Shown here: positions 39,381 to 50,294 of the stretch, one piece after another
How the letters are laid out: each line of letters opens with the position of its first letter
Position numbering within the stretch: position 1 is the first letter of the stretch
Source: Strigamia acuminata
Lineage: Eukaryota; Arthropoda; Chilopoda; Geophilomorpha; Linotaeniidae
Assembly (NCBI GenBank): GCA_949358305.1
Contig: OX442314.1
Coordinates: forward strand, 26,211,118 to 26,275,117
DNA length: 64,000 bases
Direction: 5' to 3'
The notes under the pieces: model-generated
Told to the model about the DNA's origin: nothing
Seen by the model: only the letters and a program-made list of their open reading frames with translations
Databases searched by the model: none
Position numbers and translations under genes: made by a program

Positions 39381-39546
39381 ATACCCTGTTCGCACTACAT
39401 AATCTAGATAAAACTTGAGCTAGCTTAGCTCAATCTAGATTGAGTCTAACCTAGTTGTTGAGCCAAACTGTTCGCACTAGCACTGTTTTTGAGGCTATTC
39501 CAGACATTACTTAGCAATAAATCCAGGAATAATTAATGTAAAAAAA

Positions 39547-40782
39547 ATGGCCGATAAACAAATCACGATGTTTTTGTCCACACATTTTCAAAAGCAGTGC
39601 ATTGTTTTGACGAGATTGATATCAAACCAGACTCGACTGTTGCAATTACTACAATCAAGAAGACGAAAGCAACAGTATTGTAAAAGGCTTAAAGTTATTT
39701 TACAACTTGTCTTAAATTCGCGAAGGTCTCCAGAATGTTGGTCCTATCCCAAAGCTGGTGAATGGTGGACACTAGCACAGACTTTCAGCGACAGACGATG
39801 GAAGGAAAATTTCAGAGTGTCTCGGGCAACATATAATGTAATTTGTGAAAAACTTAAAGACATGGCACGATTGGACACTCGTTTTCGGAAATGTATCAGT
39901 TTGGAGAAACGAGTTGCAATTTCTTTGTACACACTGGCATCAACTGCAGAATACCGGACAATTAAGCATTTATTCGGCGTTGGAAAAAGCACGGTATGTG
40001 AAATTTTGATTGAATTCTGCTTATTAATTGTCGATACATTAATGGGCAGTACAATCAAATTTCCAGAAACAACTACGGAATTTGCAAAAATTGTGTTTGA
40101 TTTTGAAAATTTATGGCAGTTCCCTCAATGTTTTGGTGCTGTTGACGGCACACACATTGAGATAAGTCCGCCGAAAGAACATGCTGTGGATTTTTATAAT
40201 TACAAAAGTTTTTATAGCATTGTGTTGTTAGCTGTGTGTGATGCAAATTATAAATTTATATACATCAGTGCTGGCTCTCCTGGAAGGAATAATGATTCTC
40301 ATGTTTTTCAAAACAGTAAAATGTTATCAATTTTAAAAAATTGTGAAAGTTTGTATGCTTTGAGTAAACCTTTTGATAATGTTCAGGTTCCTTTATTATT
40401 ATTGGCTGATTCAGCATTCCCCTTAATGCAAACCATGATGAAACCATTTCCTGATAGTTTGAATTTAGATGAGCGCAAAAAATTATTTAATTATCACTTA
40501 ACAAGGGCAAGACGTGTGATAGAAAATGCCTTCGGACGTTTAAAAGCAAGATTTCGATGTTTGAATAAGCGATTAGAAATAAAATTAAATAATGTTCATG
40601 TATTAGTACAGACATGTTGTGTACTTCATAATATTTGTGAAGATTTAAATGATTCTGTAGATCCTGCATGGTTAGATGAACCAAATTTAATGTGTGAAAA
40701 TAATGTAAATTGCATTGTTGGAAACAGAAATCATCCGGCAAAACAAATTAGAGATGCTCTTGTAAATTATTTTTCGTTGTAA
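39547..40782 (+). CDS. PIF/Harbinger transposase
   Basis: 411 residues, unbroken, first ATG 165 bp inside the left TIR. It has the DDE superfamily-4 (HARBI1-like) pattern. CFGAVDGTHIEISPP carries the first Asp (about residue 200). LLLADSAFPL carries the second (about 283). TRARRVIENAFGRLKARFR carries the Glu (about 320). An upstream helix-turn-helix (VGKSTVCEILIEF) lies near 145. The protein would cut and paste the element with help from the Myb-like partner encoded at the other end. All catalytic residues are present, so transposase function is plausible. Confidence 0.93.
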   Translation: MADKQITMFLSTHFQKQCIVLTRLISNQTRLLQLLQSRRRKQQYCKRLKVILQLVLNSRRSPECWSYPKAGEWWTLAQTFSDRRWKENFRVSRATYNVICEKLKDMARLDTRFRKCISLEKRVAISLYTLASTAEYRTIKHLFGVGKSTVCEILIEFCLLIVDTLMGSTIKFPETTTEFAKIVFDFENLWQFPQCFGAVDGTHIEISPPKEHAVDFYNYKSFYSIVLLAVCDANYKFIYISAGSPGRNNDSHVFQNSKMLSILKNCESLYALSKPFDNVQVPLLLLADSAFPLMQTMMKPFPDSLNLDERKKLFNYHLTRARRVIENAFGRLKARFRCLNKRLEIKLNNVHVLVQTCCVLHNICEDLNDSVDPAWLDEPNLMCENNVNCIVGNRNHPAKQIRDALVNYFSL

Positions 40783-41043
40783 CAAAAGTAAAATGAAAAA
40801 ACATTAAATAAATAAAAAAAAATTGTTTAAACTTATTTATTATTTTGACTATTTAAAAATTGGCCAAACATTACATTAAATTCTCCTTGTAATTTTACAC
40901 TGTCCGAGAATAATGTGTTTTGTTCCTTAAATAAAGAAACAATTTCTTCATCTTGCTTGTTTGTTTCTGCATGCTGCAGTTTTAACTCCTCCAAAATTTC
41001 TTGAGCGACTGAGGCCTTCTTATTCCTCTGCCTACGATCAAGG

Positions 41044-42787
41044 TGTGACGATTCTACTTTTGGGCTAATTTATTAGTCCTTTAAGATAGATAATTCGGTT
41101 TATACAAGACGTTGCTAAGTTTAGCAACAACCTAACCGAGATAAGCTACGGAAGCCCTTACAAACATGAATATGTGATCAAGCAGAAACAACTTACAGTT
41201 TTAGTGTGACATAACATATTTATTACTAAATATTAACGACAAATGATGGGTTCTTGACGCGTGTAAACGGGCGGCATCAACTGGTTGAGGATCCGGGCGA
41301 AGCCAGAGGGGTACGGCTGACTTGCGGCATCGTCACAAATATCGCTACGGAGACGTATTTGGTCCGCAGCTCGAGTATCTAATAATGCGAAGAGTCCTTC
41401 GCATAAGTAGGAATATTCAGCAGAATATTCCATGTTCCAAATGAATAAAAGTAAAGTAATTAGTGGAATACAACAAATGCATTGTTGTATAAATATTAAT
41501 TGGGCGGGGACCGTCACGACAATTGAGAGAACGTCGCGGGAGTTGTTGAGACTCCATCCGCCAGCATGCCTTACGACGACAAGATCTCGTGATCAGGCGC
41601 CGAGTATTTAATTGTGTGCTTTAACTCGCTATCGGTGGTACCAACCACCAGGTAAACATTTCTATGGACTTACCGGTATAAAAAGATATTGCCAATACAG
41701 GACTACCAATGCCCGAGTAATTTGTTTAACACAGTGTTGTTCAACTCCTGTTCACGGGTTACTAACCCGGAGGGTACGATGGGGCGGGGACCGTCACGAC
41801 GGTCGAGAGAACCATCGCGGGAGGTTTTGACACCTCCATCCGCCAGCATGCCTTACGATGGCGGGATCAGCAGATCGAGCACCGGGTAAAATATTATTTG
41901 GCCACTGCCGTTGGATTACCATTATCCAGGTAGTTGTTTTATCGCAACATCTTTAGATATTACTCACGGGCTACCAACCCGGCGTGTTACCTGTGCATTA
42001 AGCCTTTACCGACTTTTAACGAGCGGAAGGACCAATCGTAGAAAGACGGGAACCTGCGTGGGCTGTTTACAACAACCATCCTGCAGCGGACTGTGGCCAG
42101 TTAGCTGAGGGACCTACTTTCATTTAGCAAGGTCGTACTGTATACGACCGTTATATTAAGCCACCGTACGAAGTCCTACTGTCCCGTAGAACAGCTGGCT
42201 AACGTTACGGGGCCATTTCATGCGAATGCATGTCTATTACCGGAGTTGGCCTTCCCGAAAAGGCCTTACAACAACAATAACAGATAGTAATGAATACTAT
42301 CTGTGGAGAGCTGAGGTGGCCTGATGTGTCGATAGAGAATAATGAAATCAAACGATAACAATTCAACTACAGACAATATACAAGTTCAGTTATCAAGCCA
42401 GGGCGTGGGAGAGTGAGAAACTGGAGCTTATATAGTTCTGTAGAACTACTAGATTGGCGACAGCCAATCAGCGTACGAATCGGCGGATTCGTGGGTCACT
42501 AGTCCGGACCTAATATATGACTATGTCCAGATGGGCCCAGTTGGGGTCCGGAAGGGTCCAATTGGTTCCCTTCGACAGGTAAGTAATGTGGATATTGATT
42601 CGATGGAATCAACATCATTAAGTAATTAATACTTAATTCATTGAATAAAATAGTTATATTTTATTCACCGTGTCTTAAATAATTATTTATCACACTTTTT
42701 AGTTTTAACCGAGTTTGGAATACGCGCGTTGGTTAAACAACGCCATCTATGGTGAACATTGATAACTATCGATTTGTAATCATCACA
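41044..42787 (-). repeat. 3' LTR of the Gypsy element
   Basis: 1,744 bp with TGTGAC...ATCACA ends. It contains the reverse of TATATAAGCTC at 42,426-42,435. GGCGGGGACCGTCACGACG blocks occur twice, each near a CCGCCAGCATGCCTTACGA block, showing an internal duplication within the LTR. Confidence 0.93.
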
Positions 42788-42801
42788 CATCCCCCGGTGA
42801 C
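42788..42801 (-). promoter_or_regulatory. Polypurine tract before the 3' LTR
   Basis: In the sense direction the sequence CACCGGGGGATG ends directly at the LTR, in the position of the plus-strand primer. Confidence 0.7.
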
Positions 42802-43526
42802 AAGCATAGAGTTTACTAACTCTCGATTGTCATTCTTAATGGATAAGAATGTTCACCTAATTCTATCGAATTAATCCACTTGGTAAGTATTTTATTAACT
42901 TAATCATGTTATTTCTTTCAGAAACTTCGTTACCCGATTAGACTAATCGGCTTCTCTGCACTGCGCAACTCCCGGTTGCTAAGCGACGCAAATGAACTCG
43001 TCCGAACATGGATACATGTTCGAGAACATACAAATTTCGATAGAAATTTTATTTCTCCGTCAAATAAACTTATTCATAGTTTATTAATCAACAAGATAGT
43101 CAATAAAAATAAATTTATGCAAAACTTTATTTATCGAAAATCTAAACTACTAATTCTTTATTACGAATGTCATAAAAAATTAACGAATTTCAACTTGAAA
43201 TTCTTTAACGCTTCGATCAAAGCAAAATAAACACAAAGTTTCCACAAATAATTATGAAATTTGCAAATAAACATACATTAATATGATTAGTTCAAAATAA
43301 CAACCAAATTGAATTCGGAAAACAAAACAAATTAAATTGAATTCAATTTTAAATCAAACTATATTCTTATGAATATTTAAATAATTAGTTCAAAATCTTG
43401 AAACCAAACAAACACAACACTCATGAGAATATTTCTTAATTGCAAAAACACAACAAAACACTGGGAGTATTTTTAGTCATAAAAATCTCCACTCGGAAAA
43501 ATAAACGAATGTTAACTTTGTCCCTT
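42802..43526 (-). other. Gypsy 3' untranslated spacer
   Basis: AT-rich, no ORF of note on the sense strand. It lies between ORF3 and the polypurine tract. Confidence 0.5.
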
Positions 43527-45044
43527 TTACTCCTTCTTTTCGACGTCAGTCGAATCTTTTTCTTCCTTTTTCTCGACTTCAGCTGAAGTCAGAAAATCCG
43601 ATTCTTCAGTCGCCTCTGTCGAGACGGCAGAAAATACAGCTTCTTCCAACGCTTCGATTTCATCCGGACTCGGAGGCGGAAACGGCATGTCGTCGAGAAG
43701 CTCAGCCACGAAATCAACGACTGAAAGCAGCTCCTCGGCGTCCTCGAACTGCGCGTCGTCCGAAGTCTCAGACTTAGACGCTGGAGGGGCGCTAGACACG
43801 TCGGTTACGGCCGTTGGAGGATCCTCCACGGGTTTAGACAACGTTTCAACAGCCTGTTGAAGCTTACGAGCTCGCCCTCGTGCCAAGATGTTGGTTCGTT
43901 GAACCTTGGCAATTTCTCTCGCTCGGTCGAGCGTCAGACAGCCTCGTCCTCGTGACATCGCTCTTGGTCGAACGAATTCCTCTACAACCTCGCTTCCAAC
44001 GCTGTCGGCGGCCTGGACAGTTTCAGTTGAAACGTCGGAGTCCTCGGACGGCGGCGGCGACTGTCGAAGGAGTTCGACTCTTACGCCGGCGTTGGCTTCA
44101 GCGCGAGCCCAGGTGAGGAAGCGCGGGTCGATGTAAACCGCTTCGCCGCGACTATTCAGGAAAAGTCGGCACTTTGGGCAGTGAGCCCAACATCGCTTTT
44201 CGTTCGGCTTAATGCCTTTCACCACGTGGGGCTGAACCTCCTTGCGCCACGGCTCCGAACGCGGTCGCGTTTTCCTTCCTCGACAGTTTGGACATCTCAT
44301 TAATGAGGAACCTGCGGATGCACCGCAGCACCACCCACAGCCGACGCAAAATGGGCAGATCGTCTCTGTGGCTTGGTCCGTCACGATGTTATCGTGAGGT
44401 ATTCCGGCTGCCATGTCACGCTCGCACTGTTCTTTGCGCAGGCGGGCCTTCTCGTCCTTCTTTCGTGCCTTATTGGCCGCTCGATACTCGCGGTTGCGAG
44501 AAACAGGCTCCGAATAACGCAGAGCGCCCGGCGGCGGCTCATTCCATCCGTATTCAGATGCCGAAGACTCAGCACCAGCAGGAAGATGCGTAGCAGACGT
44601 TGATTGTCCCGTCACAGTCGGTGCAGCCGCATTCGACGTGTTGGCGACGGTGGGCGCCACGCTTGCAGTTGGCGGCCGAAATTCGGGTGAATGCGGGGCC
44701 AACGGGACGTTGATAACGTTTGTGGGCGGATACGCCACCTGGGCCAGCGGGGTCAATTGCGCCGACTCATAAATAGTTGGCTGCGCAGAAGTGGATGGGG
44801 CCTGCATCATCGCATTTAAGTCGAGCGGAAGTCCGTCCGGATGGACACTGAGCCAATTTAGCGTCGCGAGTTGCAGCGGAGTCAGGGCGTACATCGAGGC
44901 GGGCGCCGTCGGTATCGGTTGGGCCCTCATGTAAGCACGTTCCGCTGAACGGCGTTGCTCGTCACTAGACGAGGTGGACGAGCTAGAGCTTTCATGACGG
45001 TGTCGTCGATGACTCCGTTTCGAACGGTGTTTACCGCTTCCCAT
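43527..45044 (-). CDS. Gypsy ORF3: Cys-rich protein of unknown function in the env position
   Basis: About 505 residues from the ATG at 45,044 (the open frame extends 12 nt upstream without an ATG). The N-terminus is Lys/Arg/His/Ser-rich (GKHRSKRSHRRHRHE, then Ser runs). A Pro/Ala/Thr-rich segment follows, then a basic region (NKARKKDEKARLRKEQ). The centre has a Cys cluster: CPFCVGCGWCCG, MRCPNCRGRKTRPR and, 30 residues later, CWAHCPKC. This looks like two or three zinc-binding knuckles. The C-terminus is very acidic and ends in E/K repeats. No signal peptide, transmembrane segment or furin site is seen, so this is not an envelope protein. CTGCAG|ATGG just before the ATG looks like a splice acceptor, which would allow expression from a subgenomic mRNA. 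I do not recognise the family. Confidence 0.8.
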   Translation of the reverse strand: MGSGKHRSKRSHRRHRHESSSSSTSSSDEQRRSAERAYMRAQPIPTAPASMYALTPLQLATLNWLSVHPDGLPLDLNAMMQAPSTSAQPTIYESAQLTPLAQVAYPPTNVINVPLAPHSPEFRPPTASVAPTVANTSNAAAPTVTGQSTSATHLPAGAESSASEYGWNEPPPGALRYSEPVSRNREYRAANKARKKDEKARLRKEQCERDMAAGIPHDNIVTDQATETICPFCVGCGWCCGASAGSSLMRCPNCRGRKTRPRSEPWRKEVQPHVVKGIKPNEKRCWAHCPKCRLFLNSRGEAVYIDPRFLTWARAEANAGVRVELLRQSPPPSEDSDVSTETVQAADSVGSEVVEEFVRPRAMSRGRGCLTLDRAREIAKVQRTNILARGRARKLQQAVETLSKPVEDPPTAVTDVSSAPPASKSETSDDAQFEDAEELLSVVDFVAELLDDMPFPPPSPDEIEALEEAVFSAVSTEATEESDFLTSAEVEKKEEKDSTDVEKKE

Positions 45045-45056
45045 CTGCAGACGCAA

Positions 45057-46010
45057 ATAAATTATTTTATTAAAAATAATTCCACTCTAAATAATCATTC
45101 TTTGAGTCCAAAGAATTAAAACGTATTGTTCGCAACGAAAAATACACAACTCGAGTTATTTATAACCCCTAACACGTGACACTAATGAGTCACATTCCCC
45201 TTGTGTTTATGACACGAGAATGGACTCGCCTGACAGCGATTTTCATCGAAAAATCGCAACTTGTTGATTTTTCAAAAGAAAAATCCCCGTAGTTTCTATA
45301 AACTATTTAATTCCATCTTTGAATATCAAAAATAAACTTCGTATTAATTAATTAACACTTAGTCTAATAAATATCTCACATTGAAAATTCATCGTTAAAT
45401 AATTTATGCAAGCCTCGACCGCGACTTGATTTAAATAATTAGTGCCCACGTACTTAAACTTAATAAATAATTATTAATTTTAACCCAACTATTCGACTGA
45501 ATAGCTAAACTTCCAGAGTGATTTAATGCCGATTCACGTTTATAACAGCACGTGAATTTATAACTTTTATCGGGACGCCGATATTTTTCAATTGTTGCGA
45601 ACAATTTTCTAATTCTTTAGTCAAAGAATATTAACGAAAACTACTTACAATTAGAAGCTAGTTTTTCGGGTTTGAAGTCGGCTAAATGAATTAGCGTCGA
45701 AATTCTCAAGTCGAAAAGCGAAGACGGTTGAAGGGACGAAGTCACTAGTATCCGTGTGTTTTAACGAAGTGTTTGTGTGCAATGAACCCTGGGAATTTTA
45801 TTCCCTATTAATTGTCGGGTTCGAGGTTTAATCACACCTCGTAAGTCTCGTACCTTCGTAATTACGCGAGATTATCACTTTTCAAAGTAATTCTCTGTAT
45901 TTTGGTTAAAATACATGTAAATACAACCAAAAAATTAAAATATTCTATCGAATATTTAATTCATCGCAACAAATTCATATTTTAATATAAATTTCACTAA
46001 ATATCGTAAT
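45057..46010 (-). other. Gypsy spacer between ORF3 and pol
   Basis: About 1 kb of AT-rich noncoding sequence; no ORF of note. Confidence 0.5.
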
Positions 46011-46014
46011 ATCT

Positions 46015-46028
46015 TGTCCCCCGGTGTT
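46015..46028 (-). promoter_or_regulatory. Second polypurine-tract-like site just after pol
   Basis: In the sense direction, ACACCGGGGGACAAG lies 70-85 nt after the pol stop. It shares CACCGGGGGA with the polypurine tract next to the 3' LTR. It may be a relic or a second plus-strand primer; this is inference. Confidence 0.45.
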
Positions 46029-46098
46029 GAGATTATAAATCACTACACCTGTCAGACATGTGAATAATTACAGTCTTCGAGTTTTGGATAAAACTTTA

Positions 46099-49000
46099 TC
46101 AATTCCAACAGAACTTTGAGGCTTTTCCTCGTTGTTGGTATGGTTTTTTAAATACTGCAGTGATGTTTCGCACGAAATTTTCATCTGCATATTTAGGATT
46201 TGGTTTTCGTTCTCGTCGTGGACGAGTGCTAGTTCGTGGAACTATCGGTTGGGGTTTGCGGGGTTTTCGAGGTGGTTTCTTTGGAATTTCGCCTCTTTTT
46301 AACGCCGCTTTCTTTTCCATAGCAGTTAAGCGTTGTCTATGTCTATGTTTAGACTTTGTGGGCGCAGATTTTTCAATCTGCACGGAAGTTGAGTCGGATA
46401 ATTCCATTGGAATTTCTGAGGAAGTTTCAGGAATTAATTCCATTTCTTCAGCATCCGGAAGTTGATTACTTTCGTCCATCCATTTAGGATTTTCTTGAGG
46501 CGAGTAAGAGGCGGACTTTTGTCCTACTTTCCAAGTCTCAACCGGGTATGAGGGCGTATAGGGATACAACGCTTTAATATTTACTGATTTTTCAATCGAA
46601 CCATCAGATAATTTGCGTAATTTATACGCTCCGCCTGGAAGTACTTTAGTAATCTCCCACGGACCATCTCTCTTCTCTGCGAAACCAGCAGAAATATTTT
46701 TATCTGCGCACGAGAGAATGTGAGTTTGTTTCCAAACTAAATCTCCAACTTCAAACTCCGTAATTACGAACTTTTGTTCGTGTATTTTCCTGTGTCGTTC
46801 AAAATTCAATTGAATTCTGCGATGCATCTCTTGATGCGATCTGCGCAAGACATCCAATAATACTCTGACATATTTCTCTGGATTTTCTTTGTCAAATGGA
46901 TTGGCATGTTTGATAATCCTTGGGTCGAAAGGTAATGTTACGATTCTCCCCGTGTTGAGTAGCATTGGGCTTGAACCCGTTGCCGACGAAACGTTATTTC
47001 GCATTGCAAATGCGAATTCGTCTAGATATCTTGGCCATTGTGTGTGCACATCTGTGTACAAAGCCAGCATCGTCTTTATATCTCTATTGGCTCGCTCTGT
47101 CGGGTTCGCCTGGGCATGATACGTGCTTGTATGGGACGGGCGAATGTTGTACATTTCGCAATACTCATTGTAAATATCGGAAACAAATTGTTTTCCGTTA
47201 TCGCTCACAATCTTTTTGGGGTGTCCCCATCTGTTTGTAACAGATCTTAATTCTTGAACGCAGTTAGCGCTCGTGGCTTTGGTCAAAGCCTTAATTTCAA
47301 CGAACTTGGTACAATTGTCAATAATGACAAAAATATACTGGTTTTGGGACCTTCCCGCGGGTTTCGGGCCCATCAAGTCCATGTTAATACATTCCCAAGG
47401 ATTGGTCATGTTGTGCGGTGTGTAAGGAGCTGCGTGCTTTTTCTGTTGAATAGGCTTGTACTGAGCACAGTGCGTGCAGCTTTTGACGTAGTTCCTGACA
47501 CTTCTACTCATACCAGGCCAGAAATATATTAAACGTGTTTTCTCCAACGTCTTACTCATCCCAGCGTGACCGCTTAGGGGGTGGCCATGACAAGCGAAGA
47601 GTACTCGTTTTACGAGTGAACTGGGTACAACGGCTTTAAAGCCATTTCCCGAATCGTTTAATTCCTCTTCGAACGAAGGGTTAAAATAGATGATCATTTG
47701 ATCACCATCAACTTCTTTTTTGTCTAAACAATAGTTTTTGACTTTGTTTTTCCATTCTTTTATTTCAGATTGTGGTATCCCAACAACCTTGTCATTTAAT
47801 AAATATTCTCGAATGCGTTTGCATTCATTATCTAACAATTGAGCATCTATGATTTCTCTCCTTGTAGGAGGGACTTCTTTAAGTACTTCAGTCAACGCAC
47901 TGTACAAGGTTTCTTGTACTTCCTCCCCCTCCTTTTCTTCAGAACATTCTTTAGAATTTTCTGAAAAATAGGAACGCACACTAGCCAAATATTCGCGTTT
48001 CACTGGGGCACGATTTAGTGAAACAGAAGGATTTCCGTCCCACTCAGGCCAGTATTGTTTAATCTCAACAGGTTCCACATGGTCACGAAGAGGAATGTCT
48101 TCCTCTGTTAGTGGGGCTCTAGAAAGTGCATCTGCAACTTGGTTAGCAGCACCTTTTCGAAAAACAATTTTAAAATTTCCACATTGGATTCTTAAGGCCC
48201 ATCGGCCAAATTTCCCAGATGGTTCAGGCGTTCGCATCAACCATTTCAGTGCTTCTGCATCTGACTCTAAAGTGAATGTACCATATTCGAGATATGGTTT
48301 AAATCGATCGATAGCCCACACTACTGCGAGACATTCGAGTTCCGGCGTTGTATAACGCTTCTCCGCTCCACGTAAAACTCTGCTTGCATAAGCTACAGGT
48401 CTGGGTACAGAAATATTTTTCTGCTTCTTTTCATCGAATATATTGACGTCTTGGCAAAGGACAGCTCCTAAGCCTTCATGTGAAGCGTCAGTCATGACAA
48501 CAAATGGCAAAGTCATATCTGGTTTGTGTAGACAATTGTCACCACAAAGTAGCTCTTTAATTTTATTAAAAGCTACTGTCTGCTCATCTCCCCATTCAAA
48601 TGGAGTTTTCTCATTCATCATACGTGTGTATGGTGCGGCAATAGTTCCGTGATTTGGAACAAACTTCCTGAAGAAGTTAGTCATGCCGTGAAAGCGCTGA
48701 ATGTCTTTAGCACACGTGGGGGTGGGAAATTTCATGATCGCCGATATTTTATCGGGATCACCGAAGAGACCTTCGGGTTTAATCCAGTGGCCCAAGAATT
48801 TTAATTCTGTGCGCCCAAAACGAGATTTCGCTTTATTTATTGTCATGTTGGCTTGGTTAAGCCTTTCCAAAACATCTCGAACATGTTTGAGATGATCATC
48901 CCAATTATCTGAATACACAATTACATCATCCAAATAAACTAACGCGTAGTCTTGCAAAGCTGAGCCTAAAATGCCTTCCATCAGACGTTGGAAAGTACAA

Positions 49001-50294
49001 GGCGCATTGCAAAGGCCGAACGGCATTCGCACAAATTGATAAGGGCCGTTTGGCGTATAGAACGCCGTTTTTGGACGATCTTCCTTACACATTTCGACTT
49101 GGTAGTAACCTTTAACAAGGTCAATAGACGTAAAATACTTTGCCGGACCCGTATTATGTAACAAAAGGTCAATACTTGGCATTTGTATTACTTCGACTTC
49201 GGTGATGGCATTCAGCCACCGGTAGTCAATACACATCCTATACGAGCCGTCAGGCTTCGCAACGATGACTGGATGACTTATAAATGGCCCTTTGGCCTTT
49301 TCAATCAGTCCATCCTGTTCAAGTTCTGCAGCTAGTTTGGTCATAATGGCTCTCTTGGCCGGGTTATACATTCTATACTGCATTTTAGGCAATGAATGCC
49401 CTTCCTTGAACTTAATTCGATGTTGGGTCACGTTAGTGCACCCAACTTGATCACGAAATACATTCGGTATCGATTTAACCACTTCGCGAAGTGCTAGTCT
49501 TTGTTCTGGAGTGCAGTCGCTCTCCTCAACTAATTTTTTATCCCAAGTCAACACAGGAGTGTCTGTTAACTCAATTGAGTTGAGAGTGGACGACAGTCCT
49601 AAATAATCGAAAGTAATTCGATTTAACGGGGCGAGGGCCAAATTGGCTTCTTCCGACTCATAAGGGGCGGACCAATTGGGTTTATCTGCACAAGAGAACT
49701 CTTGTAAATGTGGATGCGGACTAATTTTCTGTCTGCGCATGAAATTGTGACCAAGTATCAAGCCACAAACTCGTTTTGCTAAAACGATGAAATTCATTGG
49801 TGTAAATTCATCAGCCCATTGCACGCACAAAGTTATTTGTCCGACAGGCTTGTGTGCTACGCCTACAGCGTTAACCAACATGTTTCTGGGGGCCTCTTGC
49901 AAAAATTCTGGCAAAGCCTGAGTTTCAGACAAGAGTTGTTCCCCAATGTAACATTGAGATGCTCCTGTATCCATGAGCGCGTTGTAGGTGAGCCCACCAA
50001 TTGTGATCTTCATTCGAGGATCATCTTTATTATTACCTAAAGTAATATTGTGCAAATTGTTACCACCTATGACTCGATTGAGTCGGCGGAGTCTACAGAA
50101 TTTCTTCGTGTAGCACTTGTGTGGAAACAATGTCAGATTTTTTAATTGTTCTGTCATTTCTTGCAGATTTTCCTCTACTCCGCCACTATGACTAGTGGCT
50201 ACTTCAAGACAAGTTGTGTCTACATCCATAAATAAAGATTCCGACGTAGCATTAGCCACTTCTGGGGGATGGAATAAACCTTCGTCCCCCGGAT
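46099..50294 (-). CDS. Gypsy Pol polyprotein (protease, RT, RNase H, integrase)
   Basis: It is read from the -1 frame after the Gag stop; the first in-frame Met is only at MDVD, 30 nt after a GTG at 50,259. Numbering from that GTG: the protease has DTGAS near 97. RT has YRMCIDYRWLN and the YLDD catalytic motif near 442. RNase H has MTDASHEGLGAVL. The integrase has an HHCC finger (HPLSGHAG...CTHCAQ, about 895-935), INMDLMGP (Asp about 961), VSDNGKQF (Asp about 1,020) and NPTERANRD (Glu about 1,055). A basic C-terminal tail with KKPPRKPRKPQP ends the protein. All catalytic residues are present and the frame is unbroken over 1,386 codons, so the copy looks active. Its product makes cDNA and integrates it. 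Confidence 0.94.

Noticed and set aside
41233-41517. ORFs inside the Gypsy LTRs (also 54,022-54,306 and others)
   Set aside because: They occur identically in both LTRs because the LTRs are identical, have no recognisable domain, and are not kept in the diverged solo LTR.
43527-45044. Gypsy ORF3 as an envelope gene
   Set aside because: No signal peptide, membrane anchor, cleavage site or glycosylation-rich ectodomain; the charged and Cys-knuckle content fits a cytosolic or nuclear protein.
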